A stretch of 64,000 nucleotides of DNA. Source: Neorhizobium sp. SHOUNA12A. GTDB taxonomy: Bacteria > Pseudomonadota > Alphaproteobacteria > Rhizobiales > Rhizobiaceae. The notes beneath the pieces were generated by a model that saw only the letters and a program-made list of their open reading frames with translations, searched no databases and was not told the origin of the DNA. Positions 55,216 through 64,000 of the stretch are shown here, one piece after another; the first letter of the stretch is position 1, and every line of letters begins with the position of its first letter. The stretch is taken from positions 1 through 64,000 of the forward strand of contig NZ_JALBGV010000008.1 in the NCBI RefSeq assembly GCF_023006505.1, in the 5' to 3' direction. Position numbers and translations under genes: made by a program.

Positions 55216-55229
55216 TGGGAACGTTCCCA
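55216..55229. promoter_or_regulatory. LacI-type operator palindrome
   Basis: TGGGAACGTTCCCA is a perfect 14-bp palindrome with the central CG typical of LacI-family operators. It lies between the DapA-like gene (60 nt from its ATG) and the lacI start. One site can control both divergent genes. Confidence 0.75.
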
Positions 55230-55320
55230 CTATCGTTTCCGATTTTGCTGGAGTCAACATTTTTTTTGTTGCATGGTTGGCGCGTTGACCGCGAGAACGC
55301 CGCAGATGGAAAAAAGCGAA

Positions 55321-56352
55321 ATGGATTCAAAGCCCGGAGAAGTGAGCCGTCAGACACGGGTGACCATCCTTGATGTCGCGTCGGCAGCTGGCGTTTCGAA
55401 ATCGACGGTATCGCGCATCCTCGATGAACGACTTCCCCGATCCGACAACGAAACTTCGCGCCGCGTCCGGAAAATCGCCGAAGACATGGGTTATGTCCGA
55501 GACGTCTCCGCAGCGAGCCTCCGACGCGGCAACACGATGACGGTTGGCGTGATCGTGCCCCGGCTGACCGATACCGTCATGGCAATGCTTTATGAAGCCC
55601 TGGCAAAAGCATGCAGCAAAAGTGGGCGCTTTGCGATTGTCGCAACGACGGATGACAAGCCCAAGGCCGACAGACTTGCTGCGGAGTCTCTTCTGAAACG
55701 AGGCGTCGACGGCTTGATCCTTTCGACTGCCCGCGAGGATGACGATTTTCCTGACGAGCTCGCGGCCCGGGGGGTACCTTTTGTCCTGGCGTTGCGCACC
55801 GATGGACGGAGCCTGTCTTCGGTGGGCGACGACAGGCTGGGCGGATATCTGGCGACGCGCCACCTCCTGGATCTCGGTCATCGTCGTATCGGAGTGATTG
55901 CCGGTCCTTCATATGCCTCCAGCTCGCGCGGGCGCGTCGAAGGCTACAGGCAGGCACTGCAAGAGGCCGCCATCTCGCTCCGCCCGGATTGCATTGTGCC
56001 GTCGACCTTCGGGATCGACGCCGGAGCGGATGCGGCCCTGCAGCTCATGCGCCTCAAAGATCGCCCGACGGCGATCTTTGCCGTGAACGACAACACCGCA
56101 ATCGGTGCTCTTTCCGGCCTGTCACGCCTCGGGATATCCGTACCCAACGATGTTTCAGTCGTCGGATACAACGACATCCCGATCGTCAATCATCTTCCGA
56201 CACCGCTCACGACACTGCGGGTCCCCTTCGAGCAGATTGCGTCAAACGCTTTGGACCTGCTCACAAGCGGCACCATTTCAGCTGACGAGCGAATCCGTAT
56301 TTCGGCTCCGACCCTCATACCCCGAAAATCGTCTGCGAAACCCTGCTCTTGA
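55321..56352 (+). CDS. LacI family transcriptional regulator
   Basis: A 343-residue LacI/GalR protein: HTH VTILDVASAAGVSKSTVSRI, LDERLPRSDNETSRRVRKIA, then NTMTVGVIVPRLTDTVMAML, DLGHRRIGVIAGPSYASSSR and FAVNDNTAIGALSGLSRLGI, the usual core. ATG 55321 is taken; ATG 55306 adds five residues. The palindrome in the divergent intergenic region is its expected site. It should repress the DapA-like gene in the absence of inducer. Confidence 0.92.
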   Translation: MDSKPGEVSRQTRVTILDVASAAGVSKSTVSRILDERLPRSDNETSRRVRKIAEDMGYVRDVSAASLRRGNTMTVGVIVPRLTDTVMAMLYEALAKACSKSGRFAIVATTDDKPKADRLAAESLLKRGVDGLILSTAREDDDFPDELAARGVPFVLALRTDGRSLSSVGDDRLGGYLATRHLLDLGHRRIGVIAGPSYASSSRGRVEGYRQALQEAAISLRPDCIVPSTFGIDAGADAALQLMRLKDRPTAIFAVNDNTAIGALSGLSRLGISVPNDVSVVGYNDIPIVNHLPTPLTTLRVPFEQIASNALDLLTSGTISADERIRISAPTLIPRKSSAKPCS

Positions 56353-56410
56353 TGGGATTGAACCAGCGATCTGCTCCCATATGAGCGTCTTCACCCAAAT
56401 TGCCGTGGCC

Positions 56411-56608
56411 ATGTTGACAATCGGCTGCCCGTGGCGGGATATGCATGAGCGATACGGAAAGTGGAATTCCGTCTATGTTCGGTTCCGTCGCTGGGCCGAG
56501 CAAGGGGTGTGGGACGCGCATCGCTACGACAAGACCAAAACATCATTCGCGGCATTCCTGGCGATCGCCACGGCGAAGATTTGGCTCCCCCACTTTGTCA
56601 ACATGACC
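56411..56608 (+). pseudogene. IS5 family transposase remnant (internal deletion)
   Basis: A short frame reads CPWRDMHERYGKWNSVYVRF, RRWAEQGVWDA and directly HRYDKTKTSFAAFLAIATAK and WLPHFVNMT. The first part is the N-terminus of IS5/IS427-type transposases, the second the C-terminus; the whole DDE core between them is missing by an in-frame deletion. It borders the lacI gene end and is non-functional. Confidence 0.75.
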
Positions 56609-56781
56609 CAAATCGGCGTTGATCGGTGCGGAGCAAAGACGGTTATTCTCAAATTAACTGCCAAACGACGCCACCGAAATTGACGATCGCATCGTCTTTA
56701 TAGATTAGGACGGGCGATCCAGGCTTGATCGCGGTGAGCTGTACAAGCCTCACTAACCGGGAAGCTCCCCAGCTCCCTCCC

Positions 56782-56797
56782 GCCGGCTTAAGCCGGC
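56782..56797. repeat. perfect palindrome over the acylase stop codon
   Basis: GCCGGCTTAAGCCGGC spans the TAA stop of the acylase gene. There is no U-tract after it, so it is at best a weak 3'-end hairpin. Confidence 0.4.
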
Positions 56798-59142
56798 AGA
56801 AGTGTGATGCGGTGGGTGGTTTCCGGCTCGATGCGGGCGTCGCTATAGAGGAGCGGCACGTATTCACCTTTCGACCAGGCGTGGGCAAGGTCGCCGTAAT
56901 GCGGCGAACGGGGATCACCGGACTGACCGGGTGTGTTGATGCAGACGCTATTGTCCCAGTCGCCGACATCCATGACAAGTCGGACGGACGCGCCCGCATT
57001 GACGCCAAAATCACCCATCCGGTAGCCGGCATGCATGGGCGTCGAACGGCTGCCGCCGACAGGCAGCGGGCCGACGTTCCAGTCGGGATCCCCTTCGGTC
57101 TTGATGCGGCTGGTCGCGTGTTCGAAGAGCGCGCGGTGCAGGTCGCCCCAGCGCCAGGCCGACGGATTAGGACCAAGCCGGATTTCGCAATCGGCAAAGC
57201 CGGCGGAAAGTGTCGAAAGCAACATCGTGTCGCGGTCGGCGGCGTCCCAGAGCGCGCCGGGTTCGCTGAGAAGTACCAGCATGCGGTCGACATCGCCGGG
57301 CAGCAGCAACTGGCGGACGGTCGGGTTCGGTGCGAACCTTGCCAGCAGTGCCGGTCGCAGGTGCTTCATCCACCAGACTTCGAACAGTGCAGCCGCCGCA
57401 CTCCCCGCTTCGAGACGATAATCCCAGCCGTTGAAAAGCTTTAAGGCATGTTCCTGCCGGTCATCCCGCGGTTGACGGCTGGCAACTTTTTGAAGCACGG
57501 CGCAGATGGTCGCGGCCGGGCGGGAATAGACGTCGGTCTGCAAGGCCATCGAGGCCTGCAGCGTGTGCTTCGGGTCTGCACCCAGCACCGATTTGATACG
57601 CAGGGCGCGGCTGACCTCCGCCCATTCGTGTCCGATCGACGGGGCTCTCGGATCGCGATCGGGAGGCAGGTTCATCTCGTTTGCCGAAGCGACGAAACCA
57701 TCGGCCGGGTTATAAGCACGCGGCAGTTCGCCGGCGGGCAGGAAGCCGTCCCATTCGTGGCTGCCATGGCCCGGCACGGGCAGCAGCCCTTCCCAGTTGC
57801 GGCGCACCGGTGTGAAACCGGCGGTGAACCAGCCGATATTGCCGTCCACATCGGCGCTGACATGGTTGACCGAGGGCGTACCCCAGGACCCGAGCGTCTG
57901 CGAAAACGCCTGCACCGAACCGCTGCGCATATAAGACAGGCTGCCGAGATATGCGGCCGAACCGGGCGACAGCCAGACGGAGCGGATGGCGATGACCTGA
58001 CGGATCTTCCGGTTTTCGTGGAGGATCGGGCCGTGGCGGGTGAAAGACAGCGTCATCGGCTGGTCGGGATGGCCCTTGACCGCGAAACTCTCCTCGATGC
58101 GGGTGATCTTCTCCCAGCCGTCGGCGTAACGATATTGTTCCGGATCGCCGTCCTTGGTCGCGTAGACATAGACGTCTTCCTGGTCGGCGCCGAAGATGGT
58201 CAGGCCGAAGGCGGTGCGGTCGTTATGGCCGAGCGAGATGCCGGGCGCGGTCGGCTCGCCGGTGCCGATGGCATTGAGGCCCGGCGCTTGGAGGTGAACG
58301 AGATAACGTAGCGACGGGACTGCGTGCGCTCGGTGCGGATCACTTGCGAGGATCGGCCGGCCGCTTTCGGTGCGCGAACCGTGGACAGCCCAGTTGTTGG
58401 ATCCCTCCTCCGCGATCGCCTGAACGATATCGCCGAGATCGGTGACCTCAGTCCATTTCCAGACGTCGTCCAGCCCTGCCGCAAGCCGGGCCTTGTCAAA
58501 AGTGACGGCCGCCGTGGCGAGCTTGAAGAGGCGGGTCGCGGAAAGCGGAATATCGGCGAGCGAAATCCCCTCCTCCGGCTTCGGCGAGACCGGTGGATCG
58601 AGCTCGAAGCGCAGCAGGTCGGTCTCCGCATCCGCAAGCGCCATGATATTGGCGCGCAGGATTTCGGAAATGCCGTTGCGGGTCAGCGCATGGCTGCGGA
58701 TCCGCACCACATCGGCCGCCTGCCAGCGTGACGGCCTGGTGCCGAAGATGGCGAATTCTGGCGGCAACCGGGCCGGCTCCGCTTCGCAAAGCGCGACATA
58801 GGCATTGATGCCGGCGGCGAAAGCGGTGCAGATCGCTTGCGTATCCGGCGCATAGGAGGTCCACTCCGGCGCCATGTCGCCGCGATAGAGGAAATGCCGG
58901 GCGGCGTGGTCCTGCGCCAGGTATCCGGGCCCGAAGTCGGCGGCGAGAAGACCGAGGCCGCGCTTGCGCCACAGGTCAAGCTGCCAGAGCCGGTCGCGGG
59001 CGGCGTTGAAACCCTGGACGAAGAACAGGTCCTTGTCGCTTGCCGCCTTGATATGCGGGACGCCCCAGCGGTCGATGCGGATTTCTGCCCGGACATCGAG
59101 GCCAGCCAGCCGGAGGGTTTCGTGTGCCTTGGCGTCAGTCAT
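56788..59142 (-). CDS. penicillin acylase family N-terminal-nucleophile hydrolase (cytoplasmic)
   Basis: A 784-residue penicillin acylase (S45) homologue: IRIDRWGVPHIKAASDKDLF, FVQGFNAARDRLWQLDLWRK, and EEGSNNWAVHGSRT, where Ser248 is the self-processing nucleophile after Gly247; later SLGHNDRTAFGLTIFGADQE and the oxyanion Asn region. Unlike most relatives, it has no signal peptide, so it should act in the cytoplasm on an imported amide such as an acylated amino acid or peptide. It is the last gene of the importer operon, 26 nt after the second ATPase. Confidence 0.9.
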   Translation of the reverse strand: MTDAKAHETLRLAGLDVRAEIRIDRWGVPHIKAASDKDLFFVQGFNAARDRLWQLDLWRKRGLGLLAADFGPGYLAQDHAARHFLYRGDMAPEWTSYAPDTQAICTAFAAGINAYVALCEAEPARLPPEFAIFGTRPSRWQAADVVRIRSHALTRNGISEILRANIMALADAETDLLRFELDPPVSPKPEEGISLADIPLSATRLFKLATAAVTFDKARLAAGLDDVWKWTEVTDLGDIVQAIAEEGSNNWAVHGSRTESGRPILASDPHRAHAVPSLRYLVHLQAPGLNAIGTGEPTAPGISLGHNDRTAFGLTIFGADQEDVYVYATKDGDPEQYRYADGWEKITRIEESFAVKGHPDQPMTLSFTRHGPILHENRKIRQVIAIRSVWLSPGSAAYLGSLSYMRSGSVQAFSQTLGSWGTPSVNHVSADVDGNIGWFTAGFTPVRRNWEGLLPVPGHGSHEWDGFLPAGELPRAYNPADGFVASANEMNLPPDRDPRAPSIGHEWAEVSRALRIKSVLGADPKHTLQASMALQTDVYSRPAATICAVLQKVASRQPRDDRQEHALKLFNGWDYRLEAGSAAAALFEVWWMKHLRPALLARFAPNPTVRQLLLPGDVDRMLVLLSEPGALWDAADRDTMLLSTLSAGFADCEIRLGPNPSAWRWGDLHRALFEHATSRIKTEGDPDWNVGPLPVGGSRSTPMHAGYRMGDFGVNAGASVRLVMDVGDWDNSVCINTPGQSGDPRSPHYGDLAHAWSKGEYVPLLYSDARIEPETTHRITLLPA

Positions 59143-59168
59143 GTCAGTCTCTCATGCGCGATGGCTTC

Positions 59169-60142
59169 TTAGGCGTGGTGACAAGCGACGCGCGCGCCAT
59201 CGGCACGCGGCGTCAGTTCCGGCCGTTCTTTCAAGCAGATTTCGGTCGCCAGCGGGCAGCGTGTATGGAATGCGCAGCCGGACGGGATGTTTGAAGGACT
59301 TGGCAGTTCGCCGCTGAGGATAAAGCGCTGCTTGGCGCGCTGCACCTCCGGATCGGCCTCCGGCACGGCCGACATCAGCGCCTTGGTATAGGGATGTTTC
59401 GGATTGGCGAAAAAGGTATCACGGTCGGCCATTTCCACGAAGCGGCCGAGATACATGACGACGACCCGGTCGCAGATATGCCGCACCACGCCGAGGTCAT
59501 GGCTGACGAAGAGATAGGAAACGCCGGTGCGCTTCTGCAGCGCCACCAGCAAGTTGAGGATCTGGGCCCGTACCGAGACGTCGAGCGCCGAAACCGGCTC
59601 GTCGCAGATCAGGAGATCCGGCTCGAGGGCAAGTGCGCGGGCGATCACCACGCGTTGGCGCTGGCCGCCGGAGAACTGGTGCGGATAGCGGTCCGCATGT
59701 TCGGGCCGCAAGCCCACCTGCTGCAGCAGCGTCGCGACCCGTTCCTTCAGTGCCCTCCCCCTGGCGACGCCGCGGACAATCAGCGGTTCGCCGATCGTGG
59801 CCCCGACGGTCGAGCGCGGATCGAGAGACAGCGCCGGATCCTGAAAAATCATCTGCACCTTGCGGCGGATATCATTGAGCTGGCGGCGATTGGCGCCGAC
59901 CACTTCGTCACCACTGATGCGGACGCTGCCGGAGATCGGCGCTTGCAGGCCGACGATGGTGTTGGAAAGCGTCGACTTGCCGCAGCCGGATTCGCCGACC
60001 AGCGCCACGGTCTCGCCGCGGGCGATATCGAGGTCGACGCCATTGACGGCCTTGACCACCGGGCCGGACTTGCCGAGCAGGCCACCTCGGCCGCCAAAAT
60101 GCACCGCGACGTCGCGGATTTCGAGAACGTTCTTATGATCGC

Positions 60143-60146
<4 letters not shown>
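59169..60146 (-). CDS. ABC transporter ATPase, DppF-like
   Basis: A 325-residue peptide-type ATPase: VNGVDLDIARGETVALVGES, Walker A GESGCGKS, signature FSGGQRQRVVIARA, Walker B LLICDEPVSALD and the C-terminal HPYTKALMSAVPEADPE extension of DppF/OppF proteins with the CAFHTRCPLA cysteine segment. ATG 60146 overlaps the DppD-like stop by 4 nt. The open frame extends to 60284 without family support. Confidence 0.93.
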
Positions 60147-61135
<989 letters not shown>

Positions 61136-61144
61136 GATCTCTCC

Positions 61145-61927
61145 TCAGCCTGCCGTCTTCGCCCGTTCGGGGCGCTTGTAATTGCCGATCGAATTGCCGC
61201 CATCGACGCTGATCACGGCGCCGGTGATGAAGGCGGCCTTGTCGGAGCAGAGATAGGCGATCGCGCCCGGCGCATCCTCGGGACCGCTGGCGCGGCCGAG
61301 CGGAATGTTCTTCAGCATGTTGGTGACGTATTCGTCGGAAAGCTCGCTCACTTCGCTGCCCGGCGCAAAGCCTGGCTCGACGACGTTGACGCGAATGCCG
61401 TATTCGGCAAGCTCCAGAGCAAAACCCTTGGAAAGCCGTTCAATCGCCGTCTTCGACGTGCAATAGGGGACGGAATTCTGGTTCATTTTGCGTGCGGCAC
61501 CCGAGGAGATGTTGACGATCGAGCCGGCCTTGCCTTCCGCGATCATCAGCTTGGCGAATTCGCGCGACAGCACGAAGGGCGCCCGCAGGTTGACGCCGAA
61601 GACGCGGTCCCAGTCGGAGAATTCCATCTCCAGCAGGCTGAAACGGGTATAGATGCCGGCGTTGTTGACGAGAATGTCCGGCGCCTTCCATTCGCGCTTC
61701 ACGAGATCGACGAGTTCGAGCATCGAGGCGTCGCTGGTCAGCTCGGTCGCATGCAGCAACACTTTGGAGCGGTCGAGCCCGAGCTCGGAGACCGCCTTTT
61801 CAAGGCCATCCATGCGGACGTCGCTCAGGCAAAGGCGTGCGCCTTCCCGGGCGAAATAGGCGGCGATCCAGCGGCCGAAAATGCCGGCGGCGCCGGTGAT
61901 GACGATGGTCTTGTTTTCGAATTCCAT
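61145..61927 (-). CDS. SDR family oxidoreductase
   Basis: A 260-residue short-chain dehydrogenase: cofactor loop GAAGIFGRWIA (TGxxxGxG variant), NNAGIYTRFS, Ser of the triad in IVNISSGAARK and catalytic YCTSK. C-terminus with DGGNSIGNYK. Active-site residues are intact, in contrast to the SDR at 29364. It lies between the permease and ATPase genes of the importer operon, so it probably acts on the imported compound. Confidence 0.92.
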   Translation of the reverse strand: MEFENKTIVITGAAGIFGRWIAAYFAREGARLCLSDVRMDGLEKAVSELGLDRSKVLLHATELTSDASMLELVDLVKREWKAPDILVNNAGIYTRFSLLEMEFSDWDRVFGVNLRAPFVLSREFAKLMIAEGKAGSIVNISSGAARKMNQNSVPYCTSKTAIERLSKGFALELAEYGIRVNVVEPGFAPGSEVSELSDEYVTNMLKNIPLGRASGPEDAPGAIAYLCSDKAAFITGAVISVDGGNSIGNYKRPERAKTAG

Positions 61928-61955
61928 GACTTAAAACCTCAAAGCGCCAAAAGAC

Positions 61956-62819
61956 TCAACGGCTGCGGGAACGTGGGTCGAGCTGGTCGCGCAACCAGTC
62001 GCCAAGCACGTTGACGGAAAAGACGAGCAAGAAGAGACAGGCGCCAGGAAAGGCGACGATCCACCAGGCCCGCTCGATATATTGACGGCCGACGCTCATG
62101 ATCGAGCCCCAGCTCGAGGCCGGCGGCTGGATGCCGAGGCCGAGGAAGGAAAGGCCCGCTTCCATCAGGATCATCAGGCCGAATTCTGCGGTCGCGACAA
62201 TCAGCACCGGGCCTGCGATATTCGGGAGGATGTGATGGAAAAGAATGCGCGCCGCCCCGGCTCCCGCAAGTTCCGAAGCCTTGATGAACGGCAGGTTCGC
62301 CACCTGCAGCGTCTGGGCATAGGCGACGCGGGTATAACGCGGCCAGCGTGTCAGGCCGAGCACCAGGACCAGCTTCAGAAAGCCGGGGCCGAGCACCGCG
62401 ACGGTCAGCACCGCCAGCAGGATCGCCGGGATCGACATCATGATGTCGACCAGACGCATGATGAGGATCTCGATCTTGCCGCGGAACCAGCCGGCGACCA
62501 TGCCGAGCGTGACGCCGACCAGCGACGAGACGACCACGGACAGCACGGCGACCGAGAGCGAGACGCCGGCGCCGTAGAGCGTGCGCGACAGCAGATCGCG
62601 GCCGAGATCGTCGGTGCCAAGCCAGTAGGTGATGCCGCGCATCTCGAAGCCCGGCGGCTTCAGGCGGCCGAGCAGGTTCTGCCGGTTGGGATCGGCTGGC
62701 GCCACCCACGGCGCGAAGATCGCCAGAAGCACGATCACCAGGAAAATGATCGATACGATGACGACCGAGACAGGGACCCGGCGAAGGCGTTGGCGGAGGG
62801 CGAGGACGGCGGTGCTCAA
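61956..62819 (-). CDS. ABC transporter permease, DppC-like
   Basis: A 287-residue peptide-type permease: membrane helix after the N-terminus, ITYWLGTDDLGRDLLSRTLY, the EAA loop (FIKASELAGAGAARILFHH) and the tail LGDWLRDQLDPRSR. The start is taken as a TTG at 62819 because GGAG lies just upstream, right after the stop of the DppB-like gene; the frame is open to 62882 with an ATG that lacks support. Confidence 0.88.
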   Translation of the reverse strand: MSTAVLALRQRLRRVPVSVVIVSIIFLVIVLLAIFAPWVAPADPNRQNLLGRLKPPGFEMRGITYWLGTDDLGRDLLSRTLYGAGVSLSVAVLSVVVSSLVGVTLGMVAGWFRGKIEILIMRLVDIMMSIPAILLAVLTVAVLGPGFLKLVLVLGLTRWPRYTRVAYAQTLQVANLPFIKASELAGAGAARILFHHILPNIAGPVLIVATAEFGLMILMEAGLSFLGLGIQPPASSWGSIMSVGRQYIERAWWIVAFPGACLFLLVFSVNVLGDWLRDQLDPRSRSR

Positions 62820-62829
62820 AGCCTTCTCC

Positions 62830-63750
62830 TTATCGGACCAGACGGATGCGCGGATCGACGAGCGCGTAGACGAAATCCGCAATCACGCTGGTCAGCACAT
62901 AAACGAAGGAAATCAAAAGCACGATCACCTGGACGACCAGGAAGTCGCGCGACTGGATGGATTGGATGGCAAGCTGGCCGATGCCTGGCCAGGCGAACAC
63001 CGTCTCGACGATGACAGCACCGGCAAGCAGGTTGCCGATTTCGAGCGCGGCGATGGTGATGACCGGGATCGCAGCATTGCGCAGTACATGGCGGAATACC
63101 ACCGAACCAAGTGACAGGCCGCGGGCGCGCCCCGCCCGTACATAATCCTTGCCGAGCTCGTCGATGATCGAAATCCGGGTCATGCGGGCAAAGGTCGACA
63201 TCGAGATCGCCCCGAGAGCGATGGAGGGCATGATCAGCGAGGCGAAGTCGCCGGAGCCGGAGGTGGGCAGCCAGCGCAGCGTCACGCCGAAGAGGAAGAT
63301 CAGCACGATGCCCGACAGGAAAGTCGGCACGCTCTGGCCGGTGACGACGATCGCCGTCAGCAGCCGTTCGAGCCAGTCGCCGCGCCTGGTCGCCATGATG
63401 ATGCCGGCCGGGATGCCGATGCCGACCGCCACCACCAGCGCGCCAGCGGCGAGCATCGCCGTATAGGGCAGGCGCGAAACGACGATATCGAATGCCGGCA
63501 CTCGCTGGACGACGGAAATGCCGAAGTCGAGGTGCGAGAGACCGCCCAGATATTCCAGATATTGCACCCAGATCGGCCGGTCGAAACCGAGCTGGCTGCG
63601 CAGCTGGGCGATCATCTCGGCCGACGCGTCTTGCGGCACCAGCAGCAGGGTCGGATCGCCCGAGAGATGCATGACGACGAAGACGATGGTGAGAACGCCG
63701 AAGATCGCAATGATCGCCTGTATCAAACGCTCGACGGCGTATCTCAACAT
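62830..63750 (-). CDS. ABC transporter permease, DppB-like
   Basis: A 306-residue peptide-type permease: MLRYAVERLIQAIIAIFGVL (first helix), MHLSGDPTLLLVPQ, QLGFDRPIWVQYLEYL and the EAA loop (YVRAGRARGLSLGSVVFRHV), ending in VYALVDPRIRLVR. It follows the binding-protein gene by 18 nt and precedes the DppC-like gene. Confidence 0.93.
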   Translation of the reverse strand: MLRYAVERLIQAIIAIFGVLTIVFVVMHLSGDPTLLLVPQDASAEMIAQLRSQLGFDRPIWVQYLEYLGGLSHLDFGISVVQRVPAFDIVVSRLPYTAMLAAGALVVAVGIGIPAGIIMATRRGDWLERLLTAIVVTGQSVPTFLSGIVLIFLFGVTLRWLPTSGSGDFASLIMPSIALGAISMSTFARMTRISIIDELGKDYVRAGRARGLSLGSVVFRHVLRNAAIPVITIAALEIGNLLAGAVIVETVFAWPGIGQLAIQSIQSRDFLVVQVIVLLISFVYVLTSVIADFVYALVDPRIRLVR

Positions 63751-63768
63751 GTTCGTGCTATCCGTCTG

Positions 63769-64000
63769 TTACTGCTGCCAGCTCATGTCCATGACGAACA
63801 TGGCTTCATTGGCGGTCGGCTGCCACTTCAGCTTCTTGGCGGCTCCATAGAGTGCATAGGCCTGATAAAGGCCCATGCCCGGAACGTCGTCCTTCAGGAC
63901 CTGATAGGCCTGTTCGTAGAGCTTCAGACGCTCCTTCTGATCGAGGATGACGCGTGCCTTGTCGACAGCTTCATCGAACTTCGGGTTCGAATACTTCGCC
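63769..64000 (-). CDS. ABC transporter substrate-binding protein, SBP family 5 (C-terminal part)
   Basis: Only the last 76 codons are inside the window: YSNPKFDEAVDKARVILDQK, LYEQAYQVLKDDVPGMGLYQ and the end MFVMDMSWQQ. This is the C-terminal lobe of a family 5 peptide-type binding protein. The 5' part lies beyond 64000. It is the upstream gene of the permease-ATPase-acylase operon. Confidence 0.85.
   Translation of the reverse strand, partial: AKYSNPKFDEAVDKARVILDQKERLKLYEQAYQVLKDDVPGMGLYQAYALYGAAKKLKWQPTANEAMFVMDMSWQQ

Overview
The window looks like an accessory replicon (megaplasmid or chromid) or genomic-island segment of an alphaproteobacterium of the order Hyphomicrobiales, most likely Rhizobiaceae (Rhizobium/Agrobacterium/Ensifer/Shinella-like). 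Support: high GC with typical rhizobial codon use, a groESL copy preceded by a CIRCE element, BA14K-like and small CspA proteins, a mocDEF-type rhizopine/inositol demethylase set, many ABC importers, and remnants of IS66, IS630, IS701, IS3 and IS5 elements. No rRNA, tRNA, CRISPR array, plasmid replication gene or intact transposon was seen. The replicon assignment is inference.

Layout. (1) 1-3700: insertion-sequence graveyard with fragments of IS66, IS630, IS701, a serine recombinase and IS3, around one unknown gene and an orphan ParB-fold SbnI/SerK-like protein. (2) 3734-15637: an eight-gene minus-strand operon (HyuA, HyuB, SIS-domain deglycase-like, PfkB kinase, dual ABC ATPase, two permeases, peptide-type binding protein) with a divergent LysR regulator; predicted to import and break down an Amadori-type glycated amino acid. 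(3) 15770-19526: Lrp/AsnC regulator divergent from a class V aminotransferase (cysteine-desulfurase-like), a persulfide-dioxygenase-like metallo-beta-lactamase protein and a TauE exporter: a probable cysteine/sulfane-sulfur disposal unit. (4) 19585-22496: groES-groEL under CIRCE, plus a J-domain protein. (5) 22664-31101: seven-gene minus-strand operon with a tripartite tricarboxylate transporter (TctABC), a serine-ligand molybdopterin oxidoreductase, a DadA-like oxidoreductase, an SDR and a DapA-like aldolase, followed upstream by TetR and PAS-LuxR regulators and a CoA-transferase pair.

(6) 34402-40671: sparse region with small proteins, BA14K-like and CspA genes, an endonuclease/exonuclease/phosphatase-fold hydrolase, an epoxide hydrolase, a mosaic pseudogene and a haloacetate-dehalogenase-like hydrolase. 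(7) 40672-51093: divergent catabolic cluster with MocD-MocE-MocF (desaturase-type oxygenase, Rieske ferredoxin, reductase) and a PanB-like gene interrupted by an amber codon on the minus strand. On the plus strand are a LacI regulator, an IolI-like isomerase, an inositol-type ABC importer and PurU. The set fits uptake and O-demethylation of a methylated inositol or inosamine, with folate enzymes handling the C1 unit. (8) 51094-56620: remnants (PIN, TetR, IS5) around an MFS transporter, a DapA-like aldolase and a LacI regulator sharing a perfect operator palindrome. (9) 56788-64000: minus-strand operon of a peptide-type ABC importer, an SDR and a penicillin-acylase-family hydrolase without a signal peptide; its binding protein runs off the window end.

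Overall the region is a series of uptake-plus-catabolism modules, each with a local regulator, separated by degraded mobile DNA. Functions rest on motif and family recognition from the sequence; no database search was run.
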